A DNA stretch of 64,000 nucleotides from Erythroxylum novogranatense (GCA_029891385.1 CM057228.1:135249475-135313474); one strand, 5' to 3'; numbered from the stretch's first letter, positions 1-12,989 are shown. A program made the numbers and translations. The notes: generated from the letters alone by a model not told the origin.

Positions 1-198
1 TCTGAATGAAAAGACAGATGGCTTCTGTGCAAGCGTTGACAAAAATAGCAAGCAATATAGCACTTAACTCAAAACATCGTAAGACTAAGAAATTTTGTGG
101 GAAATCTATTCTCGTGGTATTCAGAATATTTGAACTGAATTTGCTTTTGTCTTATTTTTCATAATACGATTAAGTTCAAACAATGCAAAATAGGGAGA

Positions 199-780
199 AT
201 GCGGAAGCAATGGTAACTGAACTACATCTTCAATGTTTTAAAAATTAGATCGGTTTAATGCGGAAGCAATGGTAAGAACTACGATTCAATGTTTTAAAAT
301 TAATCGATGATTGAACTGAAATTCAACTATAGTCAAATCGGTAACTAATAAATATATAAATTTTATTTTAAATATTATATATATAAGATAATTTTTAAAC
401 ATACTATTTAATTATTTATTTATCTAATTGTAAACTTAACTTAAACCTTTAAACTTCAAAATATTCAATTTAAAAAAAATCGCTAAATACAACACAAAAT
501 AAGATAACAAAGCTCACTATTTATGTTTCATCAAAAAGATAAAAAAAAAAAAGATCACTAATCATAATATTCATTCAAGTTGAAATTATCAAAATCAAAG
601 CATTTTAAATAGACCGGCCGGTTTTTCTTTCATCGGTTCAACGGTTTTGACCGATCCAACCGCAAAATGAACGGATCAATCACTCACAAAAAATATAAGC
701 TAAATCGGACCGTTTCATACTCCAATTCATCGGTTCTCCGATCCGACCGACCGATTCGATCTGATTTTCAAAACAGTGTA
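199..780. mobile_element. Degenerate hAT-like MITE relic with a small tandem duplication at its left end
   Basis: The right end reads as an inverted copy of the left end. The left has CAATGTTTTAAAAATTAGATCGG-type sequence at 231 and again near 287. The right ends in TTTTCAAAACAGTG at 778, whose complement is CACTGTTTTGAAAA. The right half is rich in CCGGT/ACCGA motifs, as in the better preserved MITE at 43047-43410. A 59-bp unit (199-257) is repeated at 258-314, so the left terminus is present twice. Flanks TACATCTT (223-230) and TACATCAT (781-788) could be a decayed 8-bp target duplication, but the match is imperfect and requires an offset of two bases. No coding capacity is seen. Confidence 0.55.
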
Positions 781-1722
781 TACATCATCATGGTAAATTG
801 GAGTATAGTATAATAGAACAACACAGGTACAAAAAAGTATAACCAGGATGCACACGAATTAAGCAACTGTGAAAAAGGTGAAAAGCCATTCCACCAATCA
901 CTAGACTACCAAACATATAAAATGGGCATGGAACCCAGGTTCCAACACTAGCTGTCTCAGCTCCTTACTTCTCGGTGCTGGCAACAACCATCCAGGAACT
1001 TTTTCTTCCAATCTGATTCCAAATTCTTCCTCCTGTCCATTAGAGTCCCAATTGCTTACACGTTCAGAATCTAATGACGGAAGTGCCAAAAACGAAAGAA
1101 TCATAAACTTTCATGAAACATCTCAGGAGCTAGTATTAAATTATTTGAATAAGAGCACAATAACGATATGGAGAAGTACATTTCACTGATTTATTATTAT
1201 TTTTACATTACATAAGTAGCAGAATCTAATCAAGGGAGAGCTTACAATACTTGATCAAAATTCAGAATAGCTCTATATTATATGGATGTTCTACTTGATC
1301 ATTTCGGGTTCCAACAGTAATTAAGAACCTAAAACAAGACAAGCCATGATCTGATCCAGAAGAGCAGGAAAATGTGAGTACGGTAAAGTTCAATTTTACA
1401 GTTATATTATAATCTTCTAGACATCCCACTTCCTTCCTTACCATGTCTGGTTAGGCCAGGATGAAAAATATAGGAGTGCTACTGCAGGCTATGATATTCT
1501 ATTGCTGCTTATAAATATAAATACTGATCTTCTATACACAATATTGCAATTGAGATATGCAAATTGAGGACATTGGTAGAATTAAGAAAGATAACTGCAC
1601 GAGTCCGAGAAATCGGTAATAATGTCAACAAAATGCCATAGGAAATCAGCAGCTATTACCATGCAAAAGAAATTCACAGACTATCATGGACAAAAGAAAC
1701 GTACCACATAGGAGTCTTGAAT
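781..1722. other. Low-copy spacer or 3' UTR region downstream of the L2 gene
   Basis: No gene recognised. The stretch lies directly after the stop codon of the mitochondrial L2 gene on the minus strand. It contains short minus-strand open frames (901-1104 and 1262-1444) without recognisable domains. A good splice donor lies just after the L2 stop (about 1711 on the minus strand), so a spliced 3' UTR that runs through here is possible. That is inference. Confidence 0.4.
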
Positions 1723-3062
1723 TTAGGAGGAAGCTGCATGTAATGCATAAGAGTGGAAGCATCTTCCGTCAACCAATAGTGAACGAGAATTTGAGCTAGA
1801 AATTTTACCACCAGCTACCTGCTCAAACAGTAATCACCTATGAATCTAGGACCAGACCACAGTTTAAGAAACCAGTTTACATTATATCTATCGGAATTTC
1901 CCCTGAAATATCCGATAAATTACTATATTGAAAATTTAAACTGAAGAGAATCAGTGTTTAAATAAACATTATCACCAGAATTTTTTCCATTTTCAAGAAT
2001 TACGGGACGTGAAAAAGAATTTTTAATTACAATTCATCAGCATTTTAGCTTTTATAAAATGTTAAATGCACTTTAGCGATAGAATACAATATCAAGTTTT
2101 TCAAGATTAGCCTTCAAGAGAAGTAAAGTACCTTCTTGGGCAATGATCCAGATGAAAATAGGGTTCTCATTGTGGCCGCCACCTTTCTTTGATCCACCTT
2201 CCCAGCAAAAAGGCCACGTACTTGTGGCAACGCAGGATCAAGGATCTTAGGTCGCGGTGCAGATTCTTCTTTCCTCTGAGCAGTGTCTACTTTTGTAGGA
2301 ACTTTCTTCTCATTTTGTATGTCGTCGTGCAACCCCTCCATCCATCTTACTAAAGCAATCCTAGAAGATCGATTTGGGTCATATTCTATCCTCTCTACAA
2401 CACCAATACAAGGCACATTCCGTTTCACATCAATTACTCGCCCTAGTCTCTTTGCTCCACCCCCTCTGTGAAACGAGGTAATACGACCGGCGGAATTCCT
2501 CCCAGCTGTCTTGGCCTTACTGAAAGTTAAGTGCCTAAATGCTCTCTGAGCAAGGAAAAAAGGATAATAATATACCAATTATCCTTCATTCCTGGGCAGG
2601 GTATGATTTCTTCTAAAGTAAATCCATATCCATTCACAAGTATACAGACAACCCATTCAGAGCAATAAAAAGGGTATTAAAAAACAGCATGTATCTTTTA
2701 TTAAGGGCCTCCGAACAAGGCAAAAAGATAAAACTACACAAACCATAGGTATCCTCCGTTTTTGAGAAGCTTATGATTAGTAATCATAATTGCATAGAAG
2801 GATATAAACAACATGTATCCTGCAGATTGCTTAAGTGGGTAACTTTTTTTTTTCTTTCAGAAACAAAATCTTCAATATCAATACACACAATTGTACACAA
2901 ATACCCACTTGCAGCACTCAAACTACTACCCAAACAAAGAAATGAGCATAGCTACAAATTTAGGATCAAAAAGGTAACACCTTTACGAAGAATTAGGGAT
3001 TATAGAACAAGAAACGACATGGCAAAGGCTGTTATTACCTGGGCCTGCTTAAAAGACGACAT
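1723..3062 (-). CDS. RPL2: Nuclear-encoded mitochondrial ribosomal protein L2, N-terminal part
   Basis: Component of the large subunit of the mitochondrial ribosome; uL2 binds 23S-type rRNA near the peptidyl-transferase centre. Coding exons on the minus strand are 3062-3039, 2545-2132 and 1818-1723, all phase 0 with GT-AG borders, giving 177 aa. The first exon codes only eight residues (MSSFKQAQ). Residues 15-78 carry the conserved uL2 start: [19 protein letters not shown], then [12 protein letters not shown] followed by an RW. A second match to plant mitochondrial L2 is GKVDQRKVA near residues 123-131. The protein stops far short of a full L2 and lacks the C-terminal GGGEGR-type domain. This fits the known split of plant rpl2, where the 5' part moved to the nucleus. 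The start is the ATG just before the donor at 3038; an upstream exon with a longer presequence cannot be excluded. It is divergent from the VAP gene. Confidence 0.85.
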
Positions 3063-4829
3063 GGACGGTGAAATCTGCGTCTGTTGGATGAGCAAGCTAC
3101 AAGAAGCAAAGAACTACGAGAGGGAGAGGGAGAGACTGAAACTGTTAAACCTATGACGTTTTGGTTCTTTTCTTGGGCTTTTGGCCTCATTAGAGTCCTT
3201 TTTGGGCTTTCACATAATTAACGTTTTATTTACATGTATAGAGAATTTTTAAAATATTTTTATGTCTATATTTTAAAAGTTATAAGGATCTTACTAATTT
3301 ATTTATTTTTAATTTAAATATAACTTCATTGTATAATTATAAATTTTAAAATATTTTTATGTCTATATTTTAAAAGTTATAAGGATCTTAATAATTTATT
3401 TATTTTTAATTTAAATTTCAAATTTAAGTATAACTTCATTGTATAATTATAAAGACCAAATTTAATATATTATCATAAGCAATATGGTAAAAAATTAACA
3501 ATAAAATTTTCAAATTATGCATATTAAAATAATAAAAGTTATATAATTAATATTAATATAAATTTATAACTTTTAATGATTGATTTGAGATTTATAATTT
3601 GATTCATGTTACATGAAAATTAAAATTTTAAACTTTTGATAATATTTTGAATTATAAAATTGATATTAAAATTAAATGAACTCAATTATTACACTAAACC
3701 CTTTCAGTAAGTTATTATTTATATATTATACAACAAGAAACTATAAAATGTCCTCAAAATTGGCATTAATTGGTTGATTATTTTATCTAAAATGACAAAA
3801 ACATTATTTTTACCAAACAAAATCCATTAAATTATTAAACAAAATCCATGAAATTACAGAACAGAAAGTTTAAATTCTTTCAAATGTGACATTACAATAT
3901 TATTTATATTTTGTAAAAATAGAAATATTCAAAATTTATCATATATCATCATTAATATCTAGTTAAAATCTTGTTGAGTCGTGAAATCTGAGAAAGTCTA
4001 CATAATGGAGAGGTTAATTTTGATAAATCCAAATGCAATATGTATAACGATATTACAAAATTGTAAATGAATTTGCAGACTTATTTATTTAAAAGTGTAC
4101 TTAATATGTAAAAGATTGAAAATAAAAGATAAGAAATAAATTCTCAATTTTATTTTATATTCAAGTACATAATTTTGATATAATTTATTTCTTAATTATA
4201 AATATTATCATCATAATTATTTAAAAATGTTGTTAGTAAATATTATTGTATTTTAGTAAAATAAAATTATTTTATGATTTTAAGTTTACTCATTAAAAAC
4301 AAAAAATAGTCACCAAATTTTAGTTTGTTATTAGAAAATATAAATTTTGGAATCTTTGTAACATTAAAATTCATTTAAATTTTTTCATTAATCTATTTTC
4401 TAAAATTATGAAAAGAGGAATCTTATAGAATAAACAAAAATTATTAAATAATATTCCTTCTTTATTTTATTATTTTAATATAACGAAACAAATAATAAAT
4501 TATAGATTTATGTTATTTTAAAATAAAATTAATTTAATTAAAATAAAATTTATCGAAATAATCTCCTTTAATTAGTTAAGGGTAAGCTGCAAACTATTAG
4601 ACTTCTCCAGATTTCACATATCATTAGGATTCATACCAGGTATTGTTATTGTTTAAAAATAATATTTATTATTCTTAATCAGGTGTATTTTGAAATTATT
4701 TTGATTAAATGAAAATTTAATCTATAGTACTGTATATTACTTAATAATTTGTTTATAAAAAATGTTTGCTTAATAATTAATTCATGAAAAAGTTAAGTTA
4801 AAAAAAAGAATAAAAATGTAACGGCAACC
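3063..4829. other. AT-rich intergenic region between divergent genes
   Basis: Very AT-rich spacer between the L2 gene (minus) and the VAP gene (plus). It presumably holds both promoters. Apart from a tandem duplication at 3247-3453, no gene or complete element is seen. Confidence 0.6.
3247..3453. repeat. Tandem duplication, unit about 97 bp
   Basis: The block starting TTTTAAAATATTTTTATGTC at 3247 recurs almost unchanged at 3344, including AAAAGTTATAAGGATCTTA and TAACTTCATTGTATAATTAT. The second copy carries an extra 14-15 bases (AATTTCAAATTTAAG-like) before its end. Two copies only. Confidence 0.85.
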
Positions 4830-5141
4830 AACTGTTACAACCGCCAGCTTGTTCTTACTCACTCCCATTCATGTCTGTCACTGTCTCACTTTGCGACCAC
4901 CGTAACCAACGCCCCAACAACAATTTCTCCTCTTAACTACCGTACCCTTTTCCTTCTTTCATAATCCGCTGATCTCCTTCTCTCTTCCCTTGAGCTCAAG
5001 CTGAAGCCTTTTGAATACTTGGTTAGATTCTATGATTGTTTCCTTCTTTGTTTTTTTTACTGGTTTTGATATGATTTTCACGCTCAAATCTCTTCGTTTC
5101 TGTGTTTGTTTTTTTTTTCCTGGGGTTTTAGAGAAAGTGTC
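4830..5141 (+). promoter_or_regulatory. 5' leader of the VAP gene with a probable 5' UTR intron
   Basis: The AT-rich spacer gives way at about 4830 to a pyrimidine-rich, more balanced stretch typical of a plant 5' UTR. A donor-like TTG|GTTAGATTC near 5020 and an acceptor after a T-run (GGGGTTTTAG, ending near 5131) suggest a short intron that ends ten bases before the start ATG at 5142. The transcription start was not determined. Confidence 0.55.
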
Positions 5142-7734
5142 ATGGCGATGGAGCTCTTAAATATCCAACCCAGTGAACTCAGGTTTACGTGTAAGTTTTA
5201 GTGTTCCAATTCAACAATCTTTGGCAATCTTGTTGCTTTTTTCTTTCATGGTGGTGTTTAAGAGAGCTATTGCAATAAGACGGTAACGTTTACAAGAACG
5301 AAAGATACCATTAGTGTTGTTTTGATTGTTTGACAACTGGGTGTTTGGATTGCTTCAATTTGGTGGGCCAAGACATGATTTTTATAGGATGGATGTTTCT
5401 TTTCTTCTATTATATGACCAAAATTCACAGAAACTAAATCTCTAAATGAACAGAGAAATTGATGGATAGAGATGAAAAGGTTTGAATATGGCTAAGTTGG
5501 ATTGCAAGGTGCAGTAATATCTTACAATTTCTCTGATGGATGGACCGTTAAAAACTGCTAAGTTCACTCCAGGATTAAATTCCTTTGATTGCAAGGTTCA
5601 GAAATCAGGGAATGTAGGGATTGATTTATTCAGAATTAGCATGAGTCTTTGCAAATTTGTTGACAAGTAATTTGACTTACAAACTCCGCTTTTCTCTCTA
5701 TAGTTGAGTTGAAGAAACAAAGCTCGTGCTCGGTTATACTCTTCAATAGGTCAGATCAGTATGTTGCTTTCAAGGTATAGCAATTTCAATGCTTTAACTG
5801 TGTAGTATACTAATAAAGGCTTCTTCTCCCTCCTCTTGCCCTCTGTTTTTCTCTTTTTTTTTGGGATACTTTCAGTTACCAGATTGCATAATTGGCTAAG
5901 ATTCAAATATGTAGTAATCAGGGGAATGATTTTTAAAAATAAAGAGGCTTAATTTTGAGGAAGTGATCAAGCATGTTTAAGTAGTCAGAATGTATGGCAG
6001 GTGAAGACGACATCTCCAAAACGATACTGTGTGCGGCCAAATGTTGGTGTTATCAAACCCCAGACAAGTTGTCATTTCTCAGGTACATGGCTATTAGAGT
6101 TATCTCGTATCTCCTTTTACACCATTTACTACTTAAGACTATTGGAATCAGGTGGATGAAGTCTTCTGTTTTCTTCAAAATTGACTTTGACTACAGATAA
6201 AATAATATTTTTTCGCACTCGGATCATTGCAGTTGTAATGCAAGCTGAGAGGGTAGCTCCACCAAATTTACATTGCAAAGATAAATTCTTAATTCAAAGT
6301 GCTGTTGTTCCCTACGGCACTACTGAACAAAGTGTTACATCAGAAATGGTAAGATGTCCATTATTTTTGTTGAGGTTTCTTTAATTGTTAGCATCTGGAG
6401 TTACTTTTTGTTTCAGATTTCATTGTAACTTCTTACTGCCTTCTTTACTTTGGCAGTTCTCTAAAGGCATAGGAAAACATGTTGAAGAGATGAAACTCAG
6501 GGTATTTCTTGTTAATCCCTCCGAGTCACCGGTTCTTATTCCAAACAATGGAGAATTCAAGAAAGATCCATGTTATAACACATCCCCACGAGGAGATAAG
6601 CTATCAAATGGAATTGAAAATATACCTCCACTTATTAGGGTAAGATGCAATCTTAAAATGTTCTGTTTCCACCCCTTAATTCCCACCACTGCCCTCACTT
6701 CCCCGCTCCATTGGCCTGAAGTTTATACCTTGCTATGGATCTGCATGGTTGACACCTGCCATTTATGAGCAACACTATACTCTTATATCTGTCATCAATA
6801 TTTTTGTGACAACTTCCGATTCCAGTAGGTTATCTTGCTTCATTCTGATTGGAAACAAGGATCAAGTTCCAGGACACTGATATGGTAAATTTTCTCCTTG
6901 CATCAGTTATCTGAGGATGTTTTGGGCATTGGTACTGCCAAGGATATTGAAGAGTTGAGAGTATCCAAGGATGATCAGTCAAGAGTGCTTGATAATGGGG
7001 AGCCAAAAATGAACACATTGCAGTCGAAATTGATAAAAGAATTTGAGGAGTTGAAACACAAGCTTTATGACATTGATTCAAAACTTAAAGAGGTCCATTT
7101 ATTTACCATTCTAATTCTGTTTAGGTTCTAATATTCCCTCTAATTCTGAGTTCTGCCTTGAATAAAAGATTTATGCAGATTGATGTTCTGTTTATTCGAT
7201 TTTTAAAACCTTTTGACGGATGTAGAAGATGCAGATTTCCCAATTCATGTAGCTTCCATGTTGACCTTGAAATGGATGAATGAAAACTTGTTTTGGAGGA
7301 GAGAATTTCCTTAATGATATTCAGAGGACTTATCAATTTCATTCTGATATACTTTTTGGTTGTTCAGGCTAATCAAATTATCGTGAAACTAACTGATGAG
7401 AGAGACATGGCAAACAGAGAAAAGGATAGCATAAAACATGAAGTAGTAAGTCATTCTTTGCTCTGCTTCGGATAGGCCGTGACATGTATGTGCTATCAAT
7501 TTTAATGTACTGGGAATTTCGCTTGAGTTGATAAAAATAATATTCTTACACTTCACTCAAGTTCAGGTGATATGTGAAGCAATGCATTTGTCATCTAATT
7601 GTCGATCTACGTATTTGCAGGATGTTTTGAGGATAAAGACTGCGCCGAGAAGAATTCAGGTCGGTTTTCCCCTGCTGTATGTTTGTATGGTTGGTCTGAT
7701 CAGCCTGGCACTTGGATACATTATTCATCCGTAG
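5142..7734 (+). CDS. VAP27: Vesicle-associated membrane protein-associated protein (VAP27/PVA family)
   Basis: Tail-anchored ER protein. VAPs bind FFAT-motif partners through an MSP domain and act at ER membrane contact sites; plant VAP27 proteins also link ER to plasma membrane and cytoskeleton. Coding exons are 5142-5190, 5704-5774, 6001-6082, 6233-6348, 6457-6639, 6907-7092, 7368-7445 and 7621-7734. Phases close to 292 aa. Residues 5-125 form the MSP domain, with FELKKQSSCSV, FNRSDQYVAFKVKTTSPKRY and CVRPNVGVI as landmarks; C-K-D-K-F in exon 4 is also family-typical. Residues about 204-262 are heptad-rich (coiled coil). A hydrophobic tail from about 269 to 290 follows TAPRRIQ and ends in HP. 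The order matches Arabidopsis PVA2-type proteins. The donor after exon 7 could alternatively lie three bases earlier. It is convergent with the NHX gene. Confidence 0.95.
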
Positions 7735-8592
7735 AGAGATTCTTTGGTTCTTCTTTTTCTTTTTTGAATGTGATGTGACTTACTGGAACTTGTTGAAACT
7801 TTCCCTTCAAGGGGAGTGGTGTAAATTCAGACAGTGGTTGATTATAAAGTTTTCCAAATACAAATAGAATATGGATTTTGTTTTGCAAGTTTAGTTTTCC
7901 TCCATTTTATTTTCATTTGAATCTTTTCCCTACCCATTTGCCTGTAAGGCCTACTGAATTGGCATTTGGTTCCAACTTTCCTGGAACTTAATGAGCTTTC
8001 TCAACAAATTTTCTCACTTTTCTTCAATCCCTTTCTTATCCCTGATGACATGAACTTTCTCTGATGCCCTTCCATGACTCTCTTCACAGCTATTCAAAAA
8101 TCCTTTTTTTCAATTTAGTTATCCCTTATTGCTTACTTCATCAAATCATAAACAATCAAATTTTCCTTTTAAGCACAATAAAGATAACAAAAGACTAGAT
8201 AACAAATTCTTTTCTGTGGTGTGTAGCAAGACAAAAATATATATAAAGCAAAACAATCACATGGAATCAGAAGTATTATAAGTAATTGTATTTAAAATTT
8301 TCACTGTTGGTACACTCAAATTCTTTCTTTGGAGTTACAATCTCAGTTGACAAATGATATATACAGGAAATAGGAAAAAAAAAAACTCAGAAAAATCACA
8401 AGAACATGAAGTCACAAGCTGCACATTTGCAGACCAGAAAAATTGGTGTTGCCACTCCACTCCACTCCACTCCAAACTATCTTTCAACTATAAACAAATT
8501 CCACAAGTCAAAAAACCATTTGTTTGATCAAGCATTGGCTATAAGTTGTGTGAATTAGTAGTTTGTTGTTATGTGTTCAGAAAATATCTGCT
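7735..8592. other. Convergent 3' spacer of the VAP and NHX genes
   Basis: It holds the 3' UTRs of both convergent genes and a short spacer. A four-fold CACTC microsatellite is at 8453-8473. No further gene seen. Confidence 0.6.
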
Positions 8593-11500
8593 TTACTGCC
8601 ATTGATTAACACTTTGCTCTAACGGTGAGCCGGGCACAAAGGGCACAAAACCTCTGCCACCAAAAACAGGTCTCATGAAGCCATCATCAAACTTCCGCCA
8701 GTAATGGTGGACAGTATGAGAAGGCTTGCTCAGGAACATCATTAAACTGGTTGGCCTAGGCATATTTTCGTTGTCTAAGTTGTCCTCCAAATCTTGTCCA
8801 TTAAGAAGTGGGGTGGTAAAGGACTTGGGACTTGACGGTTCCGACGAGAACATGCTGGCTGTATGTTTTCGTATTGGCAGCAAAATCCTTACTAGTGGTT
8901 TAGTTATTAGACCAAATACCTGAAAGAATCCAGAGATTAACCATATTACACACTTTTGTGTCTCTAAAGAAACAAGTCTGAAGATGTACTAAAGTGTTGT
9001 GAATTTTTTGAAGGCAGAAAAGATTGCAACTTTAAGTACTTAAAAACGAAGGATTCATCAGAATTTCCAATTCCTTCAAATTTTTTAATCTCAACGGAGA
9101 AGGTGGTGCTTGATCTCTTGAAGTTCATATCAAAACATCCAGTTTAAATGTTCACTTCTAATTTCTAACATGCAACTAAACTTCCTGGGCTCAAGATTGA
9201 CAATTAAACTTCCTGGGCTCAAGATTGACAAACTAGGACTAGCGAGAACCTGTTGACAGCAACAATTAAAACTCCATGACAAGCTTTACAATGTTCCTAA
9301 TTATGCAGATAGATTTACGAGCTTAATGTGCTGAACTATGGGGTGGGTATTCATGTTTCTAAGTACGATATTCCTGTAAAGCAGAAAGTTTTGGTAAGCT
9401 GAGAATCTGCATAGGCACTTAGCCGAGCTAAGAATTAAGCATGAGCGTGTGAATCCCAAGAGGGTCATAGTCAACAGGCTCTGGTCCTGGCAAAAAACTA
9501 CAGGAGGTGCTTATCATGTTGCATTCTTATTTGCTTCCAGAGACATAAAGATGTATTCTTACCACCGTGCTTGAGAGGACTACAGTGATTGTGCTGGTGA
9601 TCATAATTGCATTCCCGCGTAACTTTGTATGGCCTGACCTGGTGAACTGCTTTCATGAAAGCAAATATATCAGAGGAAAGCATATACAATTAATGACATC
9701 TGCAGGAGGTGTACATGTATCTCAGGGAACAGCCTGGAAATTGAAGCAAGTTCATCTTATTAGAAGAAAGTTGGACATTGGAACACATTGTGAAACTACT
9801 ACAAATCAAGAAGAACATCACCCTAGAGTTTTAAGGAGCAAAACATATACTTGTTCGTCCAGGAAAAGAAATGCTCACTTCTTCTTTACCTGATTATAAG
9901 CAAGAGCCATAGAAACAGCGCCACGCATCAAGCCAGCCCACCAAATTGTCACCTGCAAAGTAAAGTCCATACTGAGATCTAAGCACTAACCTTTCATAAA
10001 GGTAAATTTTGTTATTAAGAACAGCTTGGAACCCGTACCTGTTGCTTTATGTTGATTTTTTCGTTCGGTGATGCCTTAGTCAAGTTGGATAAGAAGGACA
10101 AGGGAAAAACGAATGCTGCTCTTCCAATAAGAACCAATGCCAAGAGTACTGAACTCACTGCAGCTGATGTTCCCGGGCTGAGAAGAAAGCAGAAATTTAC
10201 CCTTAAATTTACATATTAAAGAGAATTCATCATATTTAAACTTTTTCTAGCAAAATCAGAATGCAAATGGTCTCTTATGTTTTTCTATGAATATTACCTA
10301 TGACTCACAAACTTCCACTTCTCGATGTCGAGGGCGTCCATGCCAACATAAAGGAAGATGAAAATTTCAGCAACAAATGATAAAGTAGCGAAAGCATGCC
10401 TGCAATAGTTGCTGATCTTCAATTGAAGATGAAGGGCAAAATATTCCAAACTCTAGAATAAAAGAATTGTAGCCAACGTCAACAACATACTGGAACATGT
10501 AACTAAACATACTTAGTTGTCACCCTTGAGCTTTCAGTCACGTTGTGCCACGTATAGTGGGACATAACTATCCCACAAAAGAACACAGTGAGAATGGCAC
10601 TCAAATTGAATAGCTGCAAGAGACCATAAAGATTCACCATTGTTGTTAGAATCCTATCTGGAGCCCAATTTCATTTCAGCATTAGGAAGGAGAAGCAAAA
10701 AACCAGAAGAAAAAAAAAGGCCTATTGGTACTGAGATATCTTACTTCAGCCAACATATATGAAAGGTAAGCCATGAGTATCATAAGAGCAACTTCACGAT
10801 CGGTAGAGTGCCTAAATTTGTGATAGAACAAGAGTCATAAGACAATCATTGAGACATTACAATGTGATTAATTGTGTTTTTTTCTTTCTTTAATTGTGTT
10901 CTTTTCTTTCCTTTCACACTAGTAGTACCTTTCAGTTCCACCAACGTGAAACTACAAATAACTCCTGAACCCTACTCAACCTATTCAACTGCACCTAGAA
11001 TCATTAAGGGTGTCCTTTCTACACATGTTAATTCTTAGTCTTCTGCGAAAAAATAGCAACAAACCTTCCAAAGTAGAGCCTCTTAATCATGTATGCACTT
11101 AGTAGTCCAGCCTGCAGAAGACAAGAGTATAGCACTGCAAATCATTAGAAGGGAATAGGCGGATCACAAGAGAGTTAAGGATTCACTTGAAGAGGAAGGG
11201 ACAAAGAACTTACAAGAACACCCAATATTGTGCTTGAGATAAATAGATACAGAAAGTTGCCAGCAAATTGTAATCCAATTCTTGAGTTAATATGGGAGAG
11301 GTCAATCCTCTGGATTGCGTGAAAAAGCACCACTGAAGTGGCATCATTTACCACACCTTCTCCAAAAACTAAACTGTAAAGTAGAGGGGTCTCATCCTGA
11401 TTAAGCACCTGAAGCAATACAAATTAAACAAAGCAAGCTTTGGTCAATGCCATTTGATAAGAGCTGTAGCTGGACCAAATCATCGTTAAGCTGTTTATAC

Positions 11501-12789
11501 CTGCAAGGTGCAAACGGAGTCTGTTGCAGAAAATATTGCTCCAATCGCTGGAATCAAGAGATCAAAATAACTAAAGCAAATCCAAAAAGGAAAGAAGTGA
11601 AGAAACTATGTGAATGAAGAAAGAAAGAGATTATAAGAGTGTACCAAGATAGTCTCCTATTTTGAGGGAACCAATGTTCATATTGTTGAAAAAGTGTTTA
11701 GCACCTAACCAAAAGAGCCAATTGATCATCAATGACAAGAGTCTAAAGAAGGTAGAACGTGCAAAAGAAAACGGGAAGAACCATCAAAACTCGTCTATGA
11801 ATTAGATGCCTAGAAGAGTGAAGTAGATCTTTTTGTTCATTCCCCAAATGTGGTTATGGGACAAAATTCCAACATTTGGCCGTTCTAGAGTACCTACTGA
11901 TATGACGGCTGTGGATATCAAAGTACCAATTGCTCCAAACAGCATAATAGTCATAAAGTTGCGAAAAAATTGCTTCTTCTTCACTTGGAACCTGGTCCAG
12001 AGGATCAAAACAGAATGATCATGTAAGCTTAGCAACCTTTTTCTTCGATGGAGAATAAAACCAAAAGAAAAGAAAACACTTTTGTTCATAAGATTCCTTT
12101 TATTGTTTCAAATTGCATTAGAATTCCAGAGTAATGGTTGTCATAGCTATGTCTTCGAATTGCCCAATTTTTTACAATTATCAAACGGAAACTGAAGAAC
12201 TGCAAGTCCTCCTATCATCATACCATACGAGTTATTCAACGAGTTGTCCCAGTTCTGATTCTACTTCAGTTTGCATTATTCTCAATTTACAACTAAACGA
12301 GCTTATAGCCATGGAAGCGAGAAGGACCATAAAGGAACGATTTCTAAATGAATCCGCCAGCAGGAAAGTGAAGAAATGCAGAAGATCAAACATACCCAGC
12401 ATTGAAAATAATAGGAGGAAGAAGATAAATGAAGAACAAGTCTTCACTAAACACCAGAAGATGGGAACTCCTCCCTCCTGTAGTGAGCAGAATCACAACT
12501 CCTGTGAACAGTCCCTACATTAATCCACCGGAGAGCTATCACAAACTGTTCTTTACTAAACTCTTTATAAAGACAATCAAACACATCTAATGTATCATTC
12601 AGGGCAGAGTTAAAATCTTACTATAGCGAGTGCGGTGATTGACTCGTTCATCCATTTGCTTTCTTCCAACAAATGACCAATAAGGATACACGCACAAAGA
12701 AGAGCCACAAACAGGTTTATTGACACTACTGAAGCATGATCGGACGCCAATATCGACTTTGACAGAACAGAGACTACACTGGCCGCCAT
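8593..12789 (-). CDS. NHX: Vacuolar Na+(K+)/H+ antiporter, NHX family
   Basis: Exchanges cytosolic Na+ or K+ for vacuolar H+ at the tonoplast, serving ion storage, pH and turgor. Fourteen coding exons on the minus strand: 12789-12622, 12514-12396, 11991-11894, 11704-11645, 11547-11501, 11408-11214, 11111-11065, 10811-10745, 10613-10513, 10399-10298, 10177-10039, 9952-9890, 9646-9563 and 8919-8593. They give 538 aa, the same length as Arabidopsis NHX1, as I know it. The amiloride-binding motif LFFIYLLPPI lies at residues 82-91. The transport-core motifs are FSATDSV (Asp158) and VVNDATS (Asn185-Asp186). Other landmarks are VMSHYTWHNVTESSR, YVGMDALDIEKW and WWAGLMRGAVSMALAYN. The C-terminal tail ends with the family signature FDDGFMRPVFGGRGFVPFVP. 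Residue 270 is Asn in ELFNLS, where NHX1 has Asp. All splice phases agree, and no disruption is seen. Class I (NHX1-4-like) is favoured over endosomal NHX5/6. Confidence 0.97.
9177..9232. repeat. 28-bp direct repeat in the last NHX intron
   Basis: Two perfect adjacent copies of a 28-bp unit beginning TAAACTTCCTGGGCTCAAG (9177-9204 and 9205-9232; only the final base differs). It lies in the intron between coding exons 13 and 14 of the antiporter. Confidence 0.9.
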
Positions 12790-12989
12790 TAAAAACCCAA
12801 CACACACGGCAAAGTAAAACTCTGAACTCTGTTTCTCTAACCAGTTATCTTCTCACTTTCCTAACAGAAGTTGCTTCGTTTTCCAAACCAAAGCAGCGCC
12901 ACCCACAAGCTTTATGCAGCTAAAGTTCGCTACTTTACTCTCTTACCAGTCACCACAAAGACACATAGATGGACTCCAAAGGCAACACG

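Noticed and set aside
901..1104. 67-codon minus-strand open frame after the L2 gene
   Set aside because: No domain and no partner exon in phase. The L2 coding sequence closes properly at 1723, so this is more likely 3' UTR or spacer.
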